Shown here one piece after another: positions 52,657 to 60,004 of a stretch of DNA of 64,000 nucleotides (positions within the stretch are counted from its first letter, which is position 1; each line of letters starts with the position of its first letter). The translations under genes and the position numbers were made by a program. Source of the stretch: Nitrososphaerota archaeon (GTDB lineage: Archaea > Thermoproteota > Nitrososphaeria > Nitrososphaerales > CADDZS01). The notes beneath the pieces were generated by a model. The model saw only the letters and a program-made list of their open reading frames with translations, was not told the DNA's origin and made no database searches. The stretch covers positions 1-64,000 of the forward strand of contig JAJPHP010000057.1 in assembly GCA_021325255.1 (NCBI GenBank), written 5' to 3'.

Positions 52657-54171
52657 TCAAACCAATCCCAGGATTGGCTTGCCACACTTGACGCAGTGCG
52701 AGCTTGTTTCCGGAATCGCTTCGCCACAATAGCCGCAGTAGAGCGTCTTCGCAGTATCCTCAAGCGGAAGCACTTCGCCTCTGAGGAAGGCGTCCACTTT
52801 CTTGGAGGCGATTTTGTATTCCGCGGCCTCGTAGTACTCTAGCAAGGCCTTTAGCCTCTTGACCGTGAAACCATACGCATATCCAGGATTGTACTGGCTC
52901 GGAACGCCGATCGGTCCAATGTTCAGCTCGCCCGGCGCATACTCGGAGTATTTTCCTACTGATTCGTCTAGATCGTCCAATTGCGATAACAGTTCGTCTA
53001 TGTTGACTGTGCTCGAAAGATTCTTGAGGACCCAGCTGACTGTGTTCTTTGCGAAAACTTGCTTTGCAAGATCAATATTTCTGGTCGCAACCAGCGCGGC
53101 TCTATCCGCTGTAAAGTTCGCAGACCTGATCCACGCGTTCATCGCTGCTCTCAGTGGCATATCAACCAGCATTGAACCCAGCACACCACCAGGCACTTTG
53201 TCGAGAAGTGGGCCGAGCGCCCCAAAGCCAACAGCCGCCGATACGCCTGATTTGAGTATCTCTCCAAGGGTCAGGTACAGTGGATGCCCGCACTTGATGT
53301 GACCCATCTCCCTTGCTATCAGGAACCTGAACTCCTCCGGCGTCGCGCGCCCGGCAATGTAGCTGTTTATGACCACTACCGGGTCGTCATTGCTCCCAAG
53401 CGAGATGGTCGGCACGCTGCTACCAGGCAGAACCGCCATATTCTGTTCAACGTAGACCCTCGGCATCCTCGGTACGGCGAGGAGCATCGCGGCCTCCTCA
53501 ACGATGTGGTAGAGTTCCGGATATTGCCTTTCGCCGAGCCGAACTGCGTTGCCCAGAAGCTGTGCTTCGACCCATTTCGTGCCTAGATTATCAAGAAAGA
53601 GCTTTGTGAGAGTCGACAGAGCGGACATGTCAAGAAGATTGTGAAATGAGGCCAGTGCCTCTGACGATTGGTAGTACGTTGGGGATAGGTCATAATTTTG
53701 GATTAGATTGGCCTTGCAGTCTCTGCAGAACGGTCTATTCATTGGGTTCTTCATTCCGCAGACGTGACAGTAGACGTGACGTGCTGGGTTGCCGGGGGCT
53801 ATGGGTCCCGTTGGAGTTATCTGACTCGAAAGTGGTTGTTGCTCGATTAAAATCCTCTTGCCTTCAATCCTTAGGCTGACAGGTTGTTTTAAGTCGAGAG
53901 GAAAATCCTGGGCGGTTATTGTATTCTGCGGGAAGTAGAGGAAACTGTCTCCGTACTTTTGTCTAGTTATGATCTTGGTCCTGTCCCCACCTTCTAGTGC
54001 CTTGCTTGATTGCTCTGCGGTGACCTTCCTCCCGTCTATTTTCAGTGCGACGGGTTTGTTGAGGTCGAGAGCCAAGCCCGTGTCTTCAACTATCTTCTTC
54101 GGCAGAAGTAGCCAGAAACAGGTCAGGTTGTTCTCGTTGGTCGATACAAATTTTACGCTAAATTCTGCCAG
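52657..54171 (-). CDS. M48-like protein with AbrB-like hairpins and two zinc ribbons; zinc site lost
   Basis: Numbering from TTG 54075 (472 residues). Two N-terminal repeats (the second YGDSFLYFPQNTITAQDFPL, DLKQPVSLRIEGKRILIEQ) resemble AbrB swapped hairpins; the first repeat starts upstream of TTG 54075, so a longer form is likely. In that upstream stretch only CTG (54169-54171), behind GAGAGGTGA, could start. Zinc ribbon one is at 103-120 (CHVCG, CRDC); ribbon two is at the C terminus (CGYCG, CVKCG). Between them is an M48 peptidase fold, but HExxH reads R255-E-M-G-H259, and the third ligand is Asn320 in ANFTADRAAL. Two of three zinc ligands are gone, so no protease activity is expected. 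A pseudoprotease scaffold is likely. Confidence 0.7.
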   Translation of the reverse strand: MAEFSVKFVSTNENNLTCFWLLLPKKIVEDTGLALDLNKPVALKIDGRKVTAEQSSKALEGGDRTKIITRQKYGDSFLYFPQNTITAQDFPLDLKQPVSLRIEGKRILIEQQPLSSQITPTGPIAPGNPARHVYCHVCGMKNPMNRPFCRDCKANLIQNYDLSPTYYQSSEALASFHNLLDMSALSTLTKLFLDNLGTKWVEAQLLGNAVRLGERQYPELYHIVEEAAMLLAVPRMPRVYVEQNMAVLPGSSVPTISLGSNDDPVVVINSYIAGRATPEEFRFLIAREMGHIKCGHPLYLTLGEILKSGVSAAVGFGALGPLLDKVPGGVLGSMLVDMPLRAAMNAWIRSANFTADRAALVATRNIDLAKQVFAKNTVSWVLKNLSSTVNIDELLSQLDDLDESVGKYSEYAPGELNIGPIGVPSQYNPGYAYGFTVKRLKALLEYYEAAEYKIASKKVDAFLRGEVLPLEDTAKTLYCGYCGEAIPETSSHCVKCGKPILGLV

Positions 54172-54242
54172 TCTTTCCTGTCACCTCTCTTTTTCACAAA
54201 AAGTTTTGAAGGGGAAAATAAGAAGAAGAATTCTTGGACTTA

Positions 54243-55274
54243 CTAGCCTTCATGCTGCGTTTCGTAGTCGTTTGATTCGTGCGAGGTCGTTGACTCTTCA
54301 AACTCGGGGTGAACGTCTTCGAGCCCCTCTCCTTGGACAGAAGCGACCTCCGACGAGGAGTTGCTCTCTCCAGACTCATGCACGTGAGTGTTTTCGGCTG
54401 AGGTACCAGTACTGTCTTCGGTTTTCTGGCTCGTGGAAGGATGATAGTATTCACTCTCAGCCTTCTTCGTATCCTCAAAGTTCCTCTCAGCCTTCATTTC
54501 TTGTTCGTGGACGGAGGAGTCGTGCTCGTGTAGATGCTTCCATTCATTGTATGCTCTGTCTTGAAGCATTTGCTTATCTTGGGCCATCTGATTTTCCCAA
54601 TTTATCTGGTTCTGCGGACCGCTGACCTGTTCAATATCGTGATAGAGACCTCGAGGTTCCTCGTGCTGAAATTTTTCATCAAGCCATTGGTTCACCTCTC
54701 CCCAACTCATGTGCTCGTTCTTTATCATGTAGTCAACCTTACCCTGCAAATCTGCCACAAAGTGATCCCTCCTCTCTCCGAGCTCCTGGTTCCTATCCGC
54801 AGCGGATTTCACGGATTCGATGTTGCGTTCAGTCGGCTTTTCAATAGCGTACTCGGAAATCAGATACCCGCCTTCGTGGGCGAGGAAATTTAGCGCGATT
54901 CCTTCCGGACCTAGGCCGTCCAAAAACTTGCTCGCGAAGTGGTCAACGACGTGAGAGCCAATCGTCATCTCTGCACCCTTGTAATCCCCCGCAGCAAATT
55001 CCTTGTAGGATTTAACTCCTGCCTCAGCATTTCCGGCCGCGCTGATGAGCCCATGTAAGAATTTCGCACCGTCACCGTATTTGTCAAACTGATCCATCTG
55101 CTTGAGCCCTTGGCTGACTGCTCCCCAGTTCCCCTCTCTTGCATTTTCAAATACATTGTTGAGAATCTTTTCTCCACCCCTGTCAACTACCCAGTGAACG
55201 AACTCCGTCGTGGAATCAATTGCATGCTCTACCAATTTGGCTTTTGTTTCATGCTTTTGCTCTTCAAGGGACAA
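54243..55274 (-). CDS. Unknown protein with hydrophobic Gly-rich core and acidic His-rich tail
   Basis: A 343-residue protein. Residues 25-135 contain amphipathic helices with a Gly/Ala-rich core (AGDYKGAEMTIGSHVVDHFASK, in pieces, then LGPEGIALNFLAHEGGYLIS), reminiscent of the pre-toxin or membrane-insertion segments of polymorphic toxins, but without a known toxin domain. Residues 140-240 are helical and charged. The last 90 are strongly acidic, Ser-, His- and Glu-rich. No signal peptide or clear membrane span. It lies 72 bases upstream of the M48-like gene and may be its partner. The function is not known; the toxin comparison is inference. Confidence 0.55.
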   Translation of the reverse strand: MSLEEQKHETKAKLVEHAIDSTTEFVHWVVDRGGEKILNNVFENAREGNWGAVSQGLKQMDQFDKYGDGAKFLHGLISAAGNAEAGVKSYKEFAAGDYKGAEMTIGSHVVDHFASKFLDGLGPEGIALNFLAHEGGYLISEYAIEKPTERNIESVKSAADRNQELGERRDHFVADLQGKVDYMIKNEHMSWGEVNQWLDEKFQHEEPRGLYHDIEQVSGPQNQINWENQMAQDKQMLQDRAYNEWKHLHEHDSSVHEQEMKAERNFEDTKKAESEYYHPSTSQKTEDSTGTSAENTHVHESGESNSSSEVASVQGEGLEDVHPEFEESTTSHESNDYETQHEG

Positions 55275-55472
55275 AGGATGCTAGAGACACGCTCCTTATG
55301 CGAAAATTCTATTGTTTCACAGAGAAGTTGCGCGCTTTGTCCGGGTTGATATGATTCTTGATAATGCGCATCGTAGGCTTCCTCCGATTATGCATGAGGC
55401 TAACGGTCTGTTGCCAGATCCTGCTTCTGGTAGAAGCTGCCTTTTTGTAAATTGATAGTGTAATTACAGATA

Positions 55473-55634
55473 TCACACGACAACCTGCCTTCCGCACTTA
55501 GAGCAAAATCTCTCGCCAGGCAGCCTTGGCGATGAATAAGGGCCTATTTTTCGAGCCAGTAGTTCTCTAGCAATTTGATCCGTGCCCGCAACGAGCGCCT
55601 TCCTTCCGGTATCCCTAAGCTCACATTGAACCAA
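55473..55634 (-). CDS. Small protein with a C-terminal CxxC knuckle, 53 residues
   Basis: A short frame with TTG at 55632-55634 and TGA at 55473-55475. It reads VQCELRDTGRKALVAGTDQI, then a helix ARELLARKIGP and GERFCSKCGRQVVV. One CSKC pair plus Cys4 make a partial zinc site, perhaps completed in a dimer. It sits 46 bases after the zinc-ribbon membrane gene at 55681. The start is uncertain because a TAG closes the frame just upstream. Confidence 0.45.
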   Translation of the reverse strand: MVQCELRDTGRKALVAGTDQIARELLARKIGPYSSPRLPGERFCSKCGRQVVV

Positions 55635-55680
55635 GTTCTACACCCACGGTCTCCACCGATTCCCTATCGCGCTATTGAAT

Positions 55681-55977
55681 TCAAATCCCAAAAAGGAAAT
55701 ATCCAATTATCGTGCTGATTATCCCGACTACGAGCATTATTACTGCCGCCTTTGTGCTCCTCTTTCGCACGCCAAAGAAAGCGATTAGACCACCGATTAC
55801 TCCAACAAAGATGGGTAAAAGCCACCACAACTTGTTGTAGCTTCCCGACTGCTTGTAGAGTTGTACCGGCGTCTGAATCGATTGTTCATACGCGGTCACG
55901 GGTGTGCCACAATAACCGCAGATCTTCGCCCCCGGGGTGATTTCCTTTCCGCAATTTTCACAGAACATTGAACTCAC
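55681..55977 (-). CDS. Zinc-ribbon membrane protein (N-terminal ribbon, two spans)
   Basis: 98 residues. The zinc ribbon is N-terminal (FCENCGKEITPGAKICGYCG), followed by a polar linker and two membrane spans (LWWLLPIFVGVIGGLIAFFG and AAVIMLVVGIISTIIGYFLF). The ribbon would face the cytoplasm. Such short proteins are common in archaea and have no known role. It is 24 bases from the next zinc-ribbon gene, so probably in an operon. Confidence 0.8.
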   Translation of the reverse strand: MSSMFCENCGKEITPGAKICGYCGTPVTAYEQSIQTPVQLYKQSGSYNKLWWLLPIFVGVIGGLIAFFGVRKRSTKAAVIMLVVGIISTIIGYFLFGI

Positions 55978-56001
55978 AATTCACTCTCTGCGGTGCGGGT
56001 A

Positions 56002-56280
56002 TCAGACCTGCCTGTTTCCACATTTCGGACAGAAGACCATGCTTGAGCGAATCTTTTCTCCACAGAAACCGCAATGCTTTGTGCTCTGGAAAGAGGGAGA
56101 GGTGAATCTGCCTTGTGGCTGACGCCAAAGGTAGCTGACAATCGCAACTATCACCATGACGACAAGTCCAACTATGAAAAGTGCGAGAGACGCAAAGAAA
56201 CCGACAAATGTGAGTATTTGCCCAAGCACGATTATCATAATCGCGAGGAGAGTTCGTCGTTGTGCCGAATCTACAGCCAT
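56002..56280 (-). CDS. Zinc-ribbon membrane protein (two spans, C-terminal ribbon)
   Basis: 92 residues with two membrane spans (LLAIMIIVLGQILTFVGFFA; ALFIVGLVVMVIVAIVSYLW) and a C-terminal ribbon (HCGFCGEKIRSSMVFCPKCG). Compared with its neighbour at 55681 the order of ribbon and spans is reversed. It begins 12 bases after the stop of the upstream zinc-ribbon gene (56293), so they are co-transcribed. Confidence 0.8.
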   Translation of the reverse strand: MAVDSAQRRTLLAIMIIVLGQILTFVGFFASLALFIVGLVVMVIVAIVSYLWRQPQGRFTSPSFQSTKHCGFCGEKIRSSMVFCPKCGNRQV

Positions 56281-56292
56281 GGTGTATCACCC

Positions 56293-56883
56293 TCACATTT
56301 TCAAACCACATCTCTGACAGAAGACATAGGCGTCAGGGTTGTAAGTTCCGCAATTTTCACATCGTTTTGAACTGAGGGTTGCCGATCCTGGCGGCGCCAC
56401 TCCAAATTGTTGAAGCGAACCCACTCTGTGACCGCACTCTTGGCAGAAATCGTCCGCGGGAGAGACGTAAGCAGAGCAATTTGAGCATCTGCGAGCTTGG
56501 TTGGGTAAATTTGTGACGCCAGTTGAACTGCTCGCCTTTCTGTATACATCATAGCCAAGAAACACAGAGATCCCAAAACCTGGAACGCCGTAGAGAATTA
56601 GTGCAGCCCAGTTGATGTGCGGAAAGTAACTAGTATAACTGAAGGGGTTGGTAATTGTCGCAGGATTGGGATAGACTATACCGACAGTCAGGAATACTAT
56701 CCCATAGCCAATGCAATAAATGACAAGTGCAATAGTCCCAATAATCCATGGCACTCCGTAAGGATTGACTATGCCCGCGTAGGCATATCCCGTTCCCCAA
56801 CTCGCAAAATTAAAGAAAGCTGATACGACAGGCGTCCTCGTCGTCGTTTGCTGAAGCGGGTAACCCATGCTCAGAATCTTCAC
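56293..56883 (-). CDS. Membrane protein with two C-terminal zinc ribbons
   Basis: 196 residues. Three to four hydrophobic spans occupy 20-115 (WIIGTIALVIYCIGYGIVFL is the clearest). Two ribbons follow: CSNCSAYVSPADDFCQECG and CENCGTYNPDAYVFCQRCG, with a Gly/Gln linker. GTG start at 56883 or ATG at 56871. CAAATAAACC at 56914-56923 (minus strand) is a near TATA box; a shared element lies farther upstream at 57024-57041. First gene of the minus-strand zinc-ribbon series. Confidence 0.8.
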   Translation of the reverse strand: MKILSMGYPLQQTTTRTPVVSAFFNFASWGTGYAYAGIVNPYGVPWIIGTIALVIYCIGYGIVFLTVGIVYPNPATITNPFSYTSYFPHINWAALILYGVPGFGISVFLGYDVYRKASSSTGVTNLPNQARRCSNCSAYVSPADDFCQECGHRVGSLQQFGVAPPGSATLSSKRCENCGTYNPDAYVFCQRCGLKM

Positions 56884-56976
56884 CCCAAATGAAGAGGTTT
56901 GAGAAAGGCCGGTTTATTTGCAAATGATACTCGATGGGTGAAAGGTGAAGTTATCACTTTCTTTCTTGTCTCTTCT

Positions 56977-57132
56977 TTATGGGAGCAGACTATCATTCCC
57001 CTTCTCGATAGTAAAAAATGCGGGTGTTCTGATTGTGTTCTCTCTCTGTGCCCAGAAAGCCAGCAGGATCAAGAGAAGAAGGAATAGAACACTAACCACT
57101 CTTACATGATTTTTTGCCTTTGAAACTATCAT
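56977..57132 (-). CDS. Possible small one-span membrane protein
   Basis: A 51-codon frame whose ATG overlaps the stop of the small-family gene (ATGA). It reads MIVSKAKNHVRVV and a hydrophobic run (SVLFLLLLILLAFW), then ENTIRTPAFFTIEKG. The ENTIRT codons coincide with a shared promoter element (57024-57041), so the reading may be accidental. Neither of the other small-family copies is followed by such a span, which argues against it. Confidence 0.3.
   Translation of the reverse strand: MIVSKAKNHVRVVSVLFLLLLILLAFWAQRENTIRTPAFFTIEKGNDSLLP
57009..57041 (-). promoter_or_regulatory. Shared element copy 4 with TATA-like sequence
   Basis: Minus strand: AGAACAC-AATC-AGAACAC (57041-57024), perfect half-sites, followed by CCGCATTTTTTACTATC. 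The downstream gene is the zinc-ribbon membrane protein at 56293-56883, about 105 bases beyond the expected transcript start. Confidence 0.55.
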
Positions 57133-57428
57133 ATGAGGGATTTCTCAAGTGCAGAAAGGACGTTCTCGGCCTCTTCCAGTGTCTTGAAGACAGCGCTTCC
57201 GCTATCCTTGAGGCGGATCCTTGTTTCCTGATGCAGAGATCCAAGGTTCTCCTGACTTATCAAGACTTGAAGATCAATCCAGTCGGCTATCGTCTTCCTA
57301 TCTTCAAGATATATTGCGTAGCCTGAAGATGAAGACAGAACCGGACCAGGATCAACACTGCTCAGAGCTATTATGCGTATATTCTTTGTACCGCGTTCGT
57401 CGCCCACCAAGGATCCGTTCTGACTCAA
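57129..57428 (-). CDS. Small paralogous family, copy 2 (most complete)
   Basis: 99 residues from TTG 57428. Shared core: SSGYAIYLEDRKTIADWIDL, QVLISQENL, then SGSAVFKTLEEAENVLSAL. It is the only copy with an undamaged frame from promoter to stop. The predicted fold is alpha/beta with no membrane span or catalytic motif that I recognise. A shared promoter element (57475-57458) lies 30 bases upstream and another follows the stop, so gene and elements repeat as a block, as at copy 1. Confidence 0.65.
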   Translation of the reverse strand: MSQNGSLVGDERGTKNIRIIALSSVDPGPVLSSSSGYAIYLEDRKTIADWIDLQVLISQENLGSLHQETRIRLKDSGSAVFKTLEEAENVLSALEKSLI

Positions 57429-57440
57429 GTAGGCACTGAC

Positions 57441-57475
57441 CTATTATCTAAGATGATGTGTTCGTTGTGTGCTCT
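57441..57475 (-). promoter_or_regulatory. Shared element copy 5 with TATA-like sequence
   Basis: Minus strand: AGAGCAC-ACAA-CGAACAC (57475-57458), then ATCATCTTAGATAAT. The downstream block ACATCATCTTAGAT is shared with element copy 1. It points at the gene 57129-57428. Confidence 0.55.
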
Positions 57476-58010
57476 TTTCAAGGATTCATCAGGCTACAAA
57501 TTTGCTGTTTCCTAAACCATTCGGAGCGATGGAGCCAGAAGTTCTATTAAGGGCCGACCGCTCTTCATTAGCGGATACTCTTACAGAGATCTTGTGACCG
57601 GAGGAGGTAAAAAACCCCGAGTAAGAGCTTGACACGAGACTATCCCTCGGATCTTGAAGTAGAGGTCGACGTCAAATCCTCGCCATTAGGTTTCACCTAT
57701 TTTCGAAGGGAGATTTCTAACAAGCGATGCTGGCTCGTCTTTCGACGAACTCTAGGAAAATAAGAGAAAGGTTGAGTAGAGGACATAGTTGCGCATTTTA
57801 AAGCTGATTCGGAATTTGCGTTTGTCCTGCAAAATTAGAGGAAAGTTAGATCTCCAGGAGAGCTTCAACTCGACGATGGAGCAGCGTAACCACGAAGCCT
57901 CCGCTCGACTCTTCAAAGCGGATTTCGTAGGTACGGTCAAGACAGGAACAATCTCGCACATATGCCCATCCCAGTGTTTTGAGGGTATGATACGAAATCA
58001 TTAATCAAAA
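57476..58010. other. Spacer without supported gene
   Basis: About 530 bases. Two overlapping frames on opposite strands (57752-57961 and 57789-58004, about 70 codons each) lack motifs, promoters or paralogues. Decayed coding sequence is possible. Confidence 0.4.
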
Positions 58011-58156
58011 GTAAATCATAAGCGATGAGTCCATATAGTAAAATCCGAGTAGTTCTTTCAGACAGGCGTGTTTTCTTCATCGCATCTACAACTACTTTGA
58101 AGATGCGGAATTCTTGTAGCTTTCAACAATGAGCAATGGAAAAATTCTTCCATTCG
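58011..58156 (+). repeat. Direct repeat R2 (pair with R1)
   Basis: Second copy of the 140-base repeat. It ends in an ATG at 58129 that opens MSNGKILPFVMVLVLSVL and stops after 22 codons: a signal-peptide-like start cut short. In R1 the ATG at 49012 opens only 15 codons. The pair may be the 5' ends of lost secreted-protein genes. Confidence 0.75.
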
Positions 58157-58500
58157 TTATGGTTCTGGTACTCAGCGTATTGCCGCCTTTATCATAAGTA
58201 TTATTGAGTGGGGGAAGAGAGGGCGCCGCCGATCTTAACTGTACTGCAGCAGGAAGAAGGGCAAAGAGCTCTTCAATTCATTTGGCTATTCGAAGTGGGG
58301 AGCCTATATCCTCAGTAGCACTGCACGCATGTAGAACCGAGCATCAACCCAAGGTGAATAAAGAATCGGTTGTTACGATATTAGTCAAACTGAAGCTGTA
58401 AGGAACACTATGAGTCCCCCGACGCTCCCTTATGCTTACCCTGCTGCTTGAAGGTCCTCCGTAGCATGTCAGCTATGGCGACGGAAATTCGAGCCAGGTA

Positions 58501-58730
58501 CCCTCTTCATCTACTACTTTCCCGCCTATTGGTTATCCCATATACCTTGAGGAGAGCAAGAGTATTGCAGACTGGATTGATCTTCAAGTACTGATAACAG
58601 GGGAAATCCGCTGGTCGTTGGATCGGGAAGTTCTAAACCGCCTAAACGAGAGAGAGGGACGGCCATCTTCAAGACGCAGGAGCAGGCGGAAAATGCGCTG
58701 TCGGCTCTCGAGAAATCTCTCCAACGCTGA
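58501..58730 (+). pseudogene. Small paralogous family, copy 3, frameshifted
   Basis: GYPIYLEESKSIADWIDLQV in one frame and GTAIFKTQEQAENALSALEK in another, matching copy 2. The frames join if the GA-repeat GAGAGAGAGG (near 58647-58656) is shortened by one GA unit, giving NERGTAIFK, which agrees with the paralogue's KERGSAVFK. So this is a slippage-type lesion. TGA at 58728-58730. Confidence 0.65.
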
Positions 58731-58776
58731 CCAATAGGTCAGGTAAGAATCACCAGATGCTGTTCTGTATTTTACG

Positions 58777-58808
58777 AGAACACAATCAGAACACGCAGGC
58801 TTTAGTAT
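58777..58808 (+). promoter_or_regulatory. Shared element copy 6 with TATA-like sequence
   Basis: AGAACAC-AATC-AGAACAC (58777-58794), perfect half-sites, followed by GCAGGCTTTAGTATC. It predicts a transcript start near 58830 and therefore ATG 58848 as start of the methyltransferase. Confidence 0.65.
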
Positions 58809-58847
58809 CGAAATCATAACACGTTGAACGAATGTGAATTTCAAACA

Positions 58848-59900
58848 ATGGAGATCACAAGCACAGCGGAGAAAATCTCGGCAACTCACAGGCTTTCCCC
58901 ACCAACCTGCGACGACAGGTCAATCTGGTCTGCCTGGCTGGGAGTATACAGCTTCCCGACCCTCGCCGTTGCGGACGAGATCGGACTCTTTCCACTTCTT
59001 AAGAAGGAACCGCTCACCGCAGGCCAGGTCTCAGAGAAAATGTCGTTGGGCCCCAGGGCGACAGAGGCAATGCTCGGCGTTCTCGCTTCGATAGGTTTCC
59101 TCATGAAGAGAGATGAAAAGTTTCACACGACGCCTGAATCCGAAAACTATCTCCTGCCCGACAGTCCGTACTACTGCGGAGGAATCATACGCCTGCTTCG
59201 GGACATGCCATTCACCTACACCGCGTTGAAGGGGGCCCTCCTCAGGGACAAACCGGTCGTCTACGGCGGCAGGGACCTGTGGAAGGCGCACGAGATGGAT
59301 CCGGCTCAGGCAGAGCTGTTCACCGAGGCGATGCAGAGCATCTCATTCCCGGCCGCGGTGAGCATTGCGGCGAACGGAAAATTTGACGGAGTGCAAAGAG
59401 TGCTCGATGTGGCCGGCGGCTCGGGATGCTACGACATTGCCCTAGCTCTCCGCTACCCAGACATGAGATTCACAATAATGGAACTTCCCGCCATTTGCGA
59501 CATCACGAAGAAGTACGTGAAGCGGTTCTCGCTCGAGGACAGAATCGATGTCCTGCCTGCAAACATGTTCCTCGACCCGTGGCCAAAAGGGTACGACGCA
59601 GTATTCTTCTCCAACATATTCCACGACTGGGACCTAGACAGCTGTATGGAGCTCGTAAAGAAAAGCTACAACGCGCTGCCAAGAGACGGAAAGATTTACC
59701 TCAACGAGGCGCTGCTCGACGACACAAAGGCTGGGCCCCCTCTGATAACGCTCTACTCGATGGACATGATCTACTTTACTCTCGGGAAGCAGTTCACGGC
59801 GAGAGAGCTGACAGATCTACTCACCGCGGGCGGTTTTGAAGATGTATCCATCACGAACCCATTTTCGGTCTACTCGCTCGTGTGCGCAAGGAAATCATAG
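58848..59900 (+). CDS. SAM-dependent O-methyltransferase (family 2)
   Basis: About 350 residues. An N-terminal winged-helix dimerisation domain (LAVADEIGLFPLLKKEPLTA, then RATEAMLGVLASIGFL) precedes a Rossmann methyltransferase with motif I VLDVAGGSGCYDIALALRYP, the Glu/Asp after strand 2 (FTIMELPAICD) and FFSNIFHDWD, whose His is the usual catalytic base in this family. Likely substrates are phenolic or polyketide hydroxyls. A longer frame begins at TTG 58824, but the promoter element and TATA position favour ATG 58848. Its end overlaps the formal start of the next frame. Confidence 0.88.
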   Translation: MEITSTAEKISATHRLSPPTCDDRSIWSAWLGVYSFPTLAVADEIGLFPLLKKEPLTAGQVSEKMSLGPRATEAMLGVLASIGFLMKRDEKFHTTPESENYLLPDSPYYCGGIIRLLRDMPFTYTALKGALLRDKPVVYGGRDLWKAHEMDPAQAELFTEAMQSISFPAAVSIAANGKFDGVQRVLDVAGGSGCYDIALALRYPDMRFTIMELPAICDITKKYVKRFSLEDRIDVLPANMFLDPWPKGYDAVFFSNIFHDWDLDSCMELVKKSYNALPRDGKIYLNEALLDDTKAGPPLITLYSMDMIYFTLGKQFTARELTDLLTAGGFEDVSITNPFSVYSLVCARKS

Positions 59901-60004
59901 TCGAAGATCCGGAGCTTGATGATGGAAGAGGGAAGAACAACTCTACTCGATCTTCTTTGAATTTACAGTGGAAGAAGGGAAGAGGGGAATCTATTTGTTG
60001 GCTA

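Noticed and set aside
57752..58004. Two antiparallel frames of about 70 codons
   Set aside because: Neither has a motif, paralogue or promoter; mutual overlap suggests chance.
58204..58401. 65-codon frame after R2
   Set aside because: Another frame in the same stretch (LQQEEGQR) matches a piece upstream of small-family copy 1, so this frame is probably a shadow of decayed sequence.
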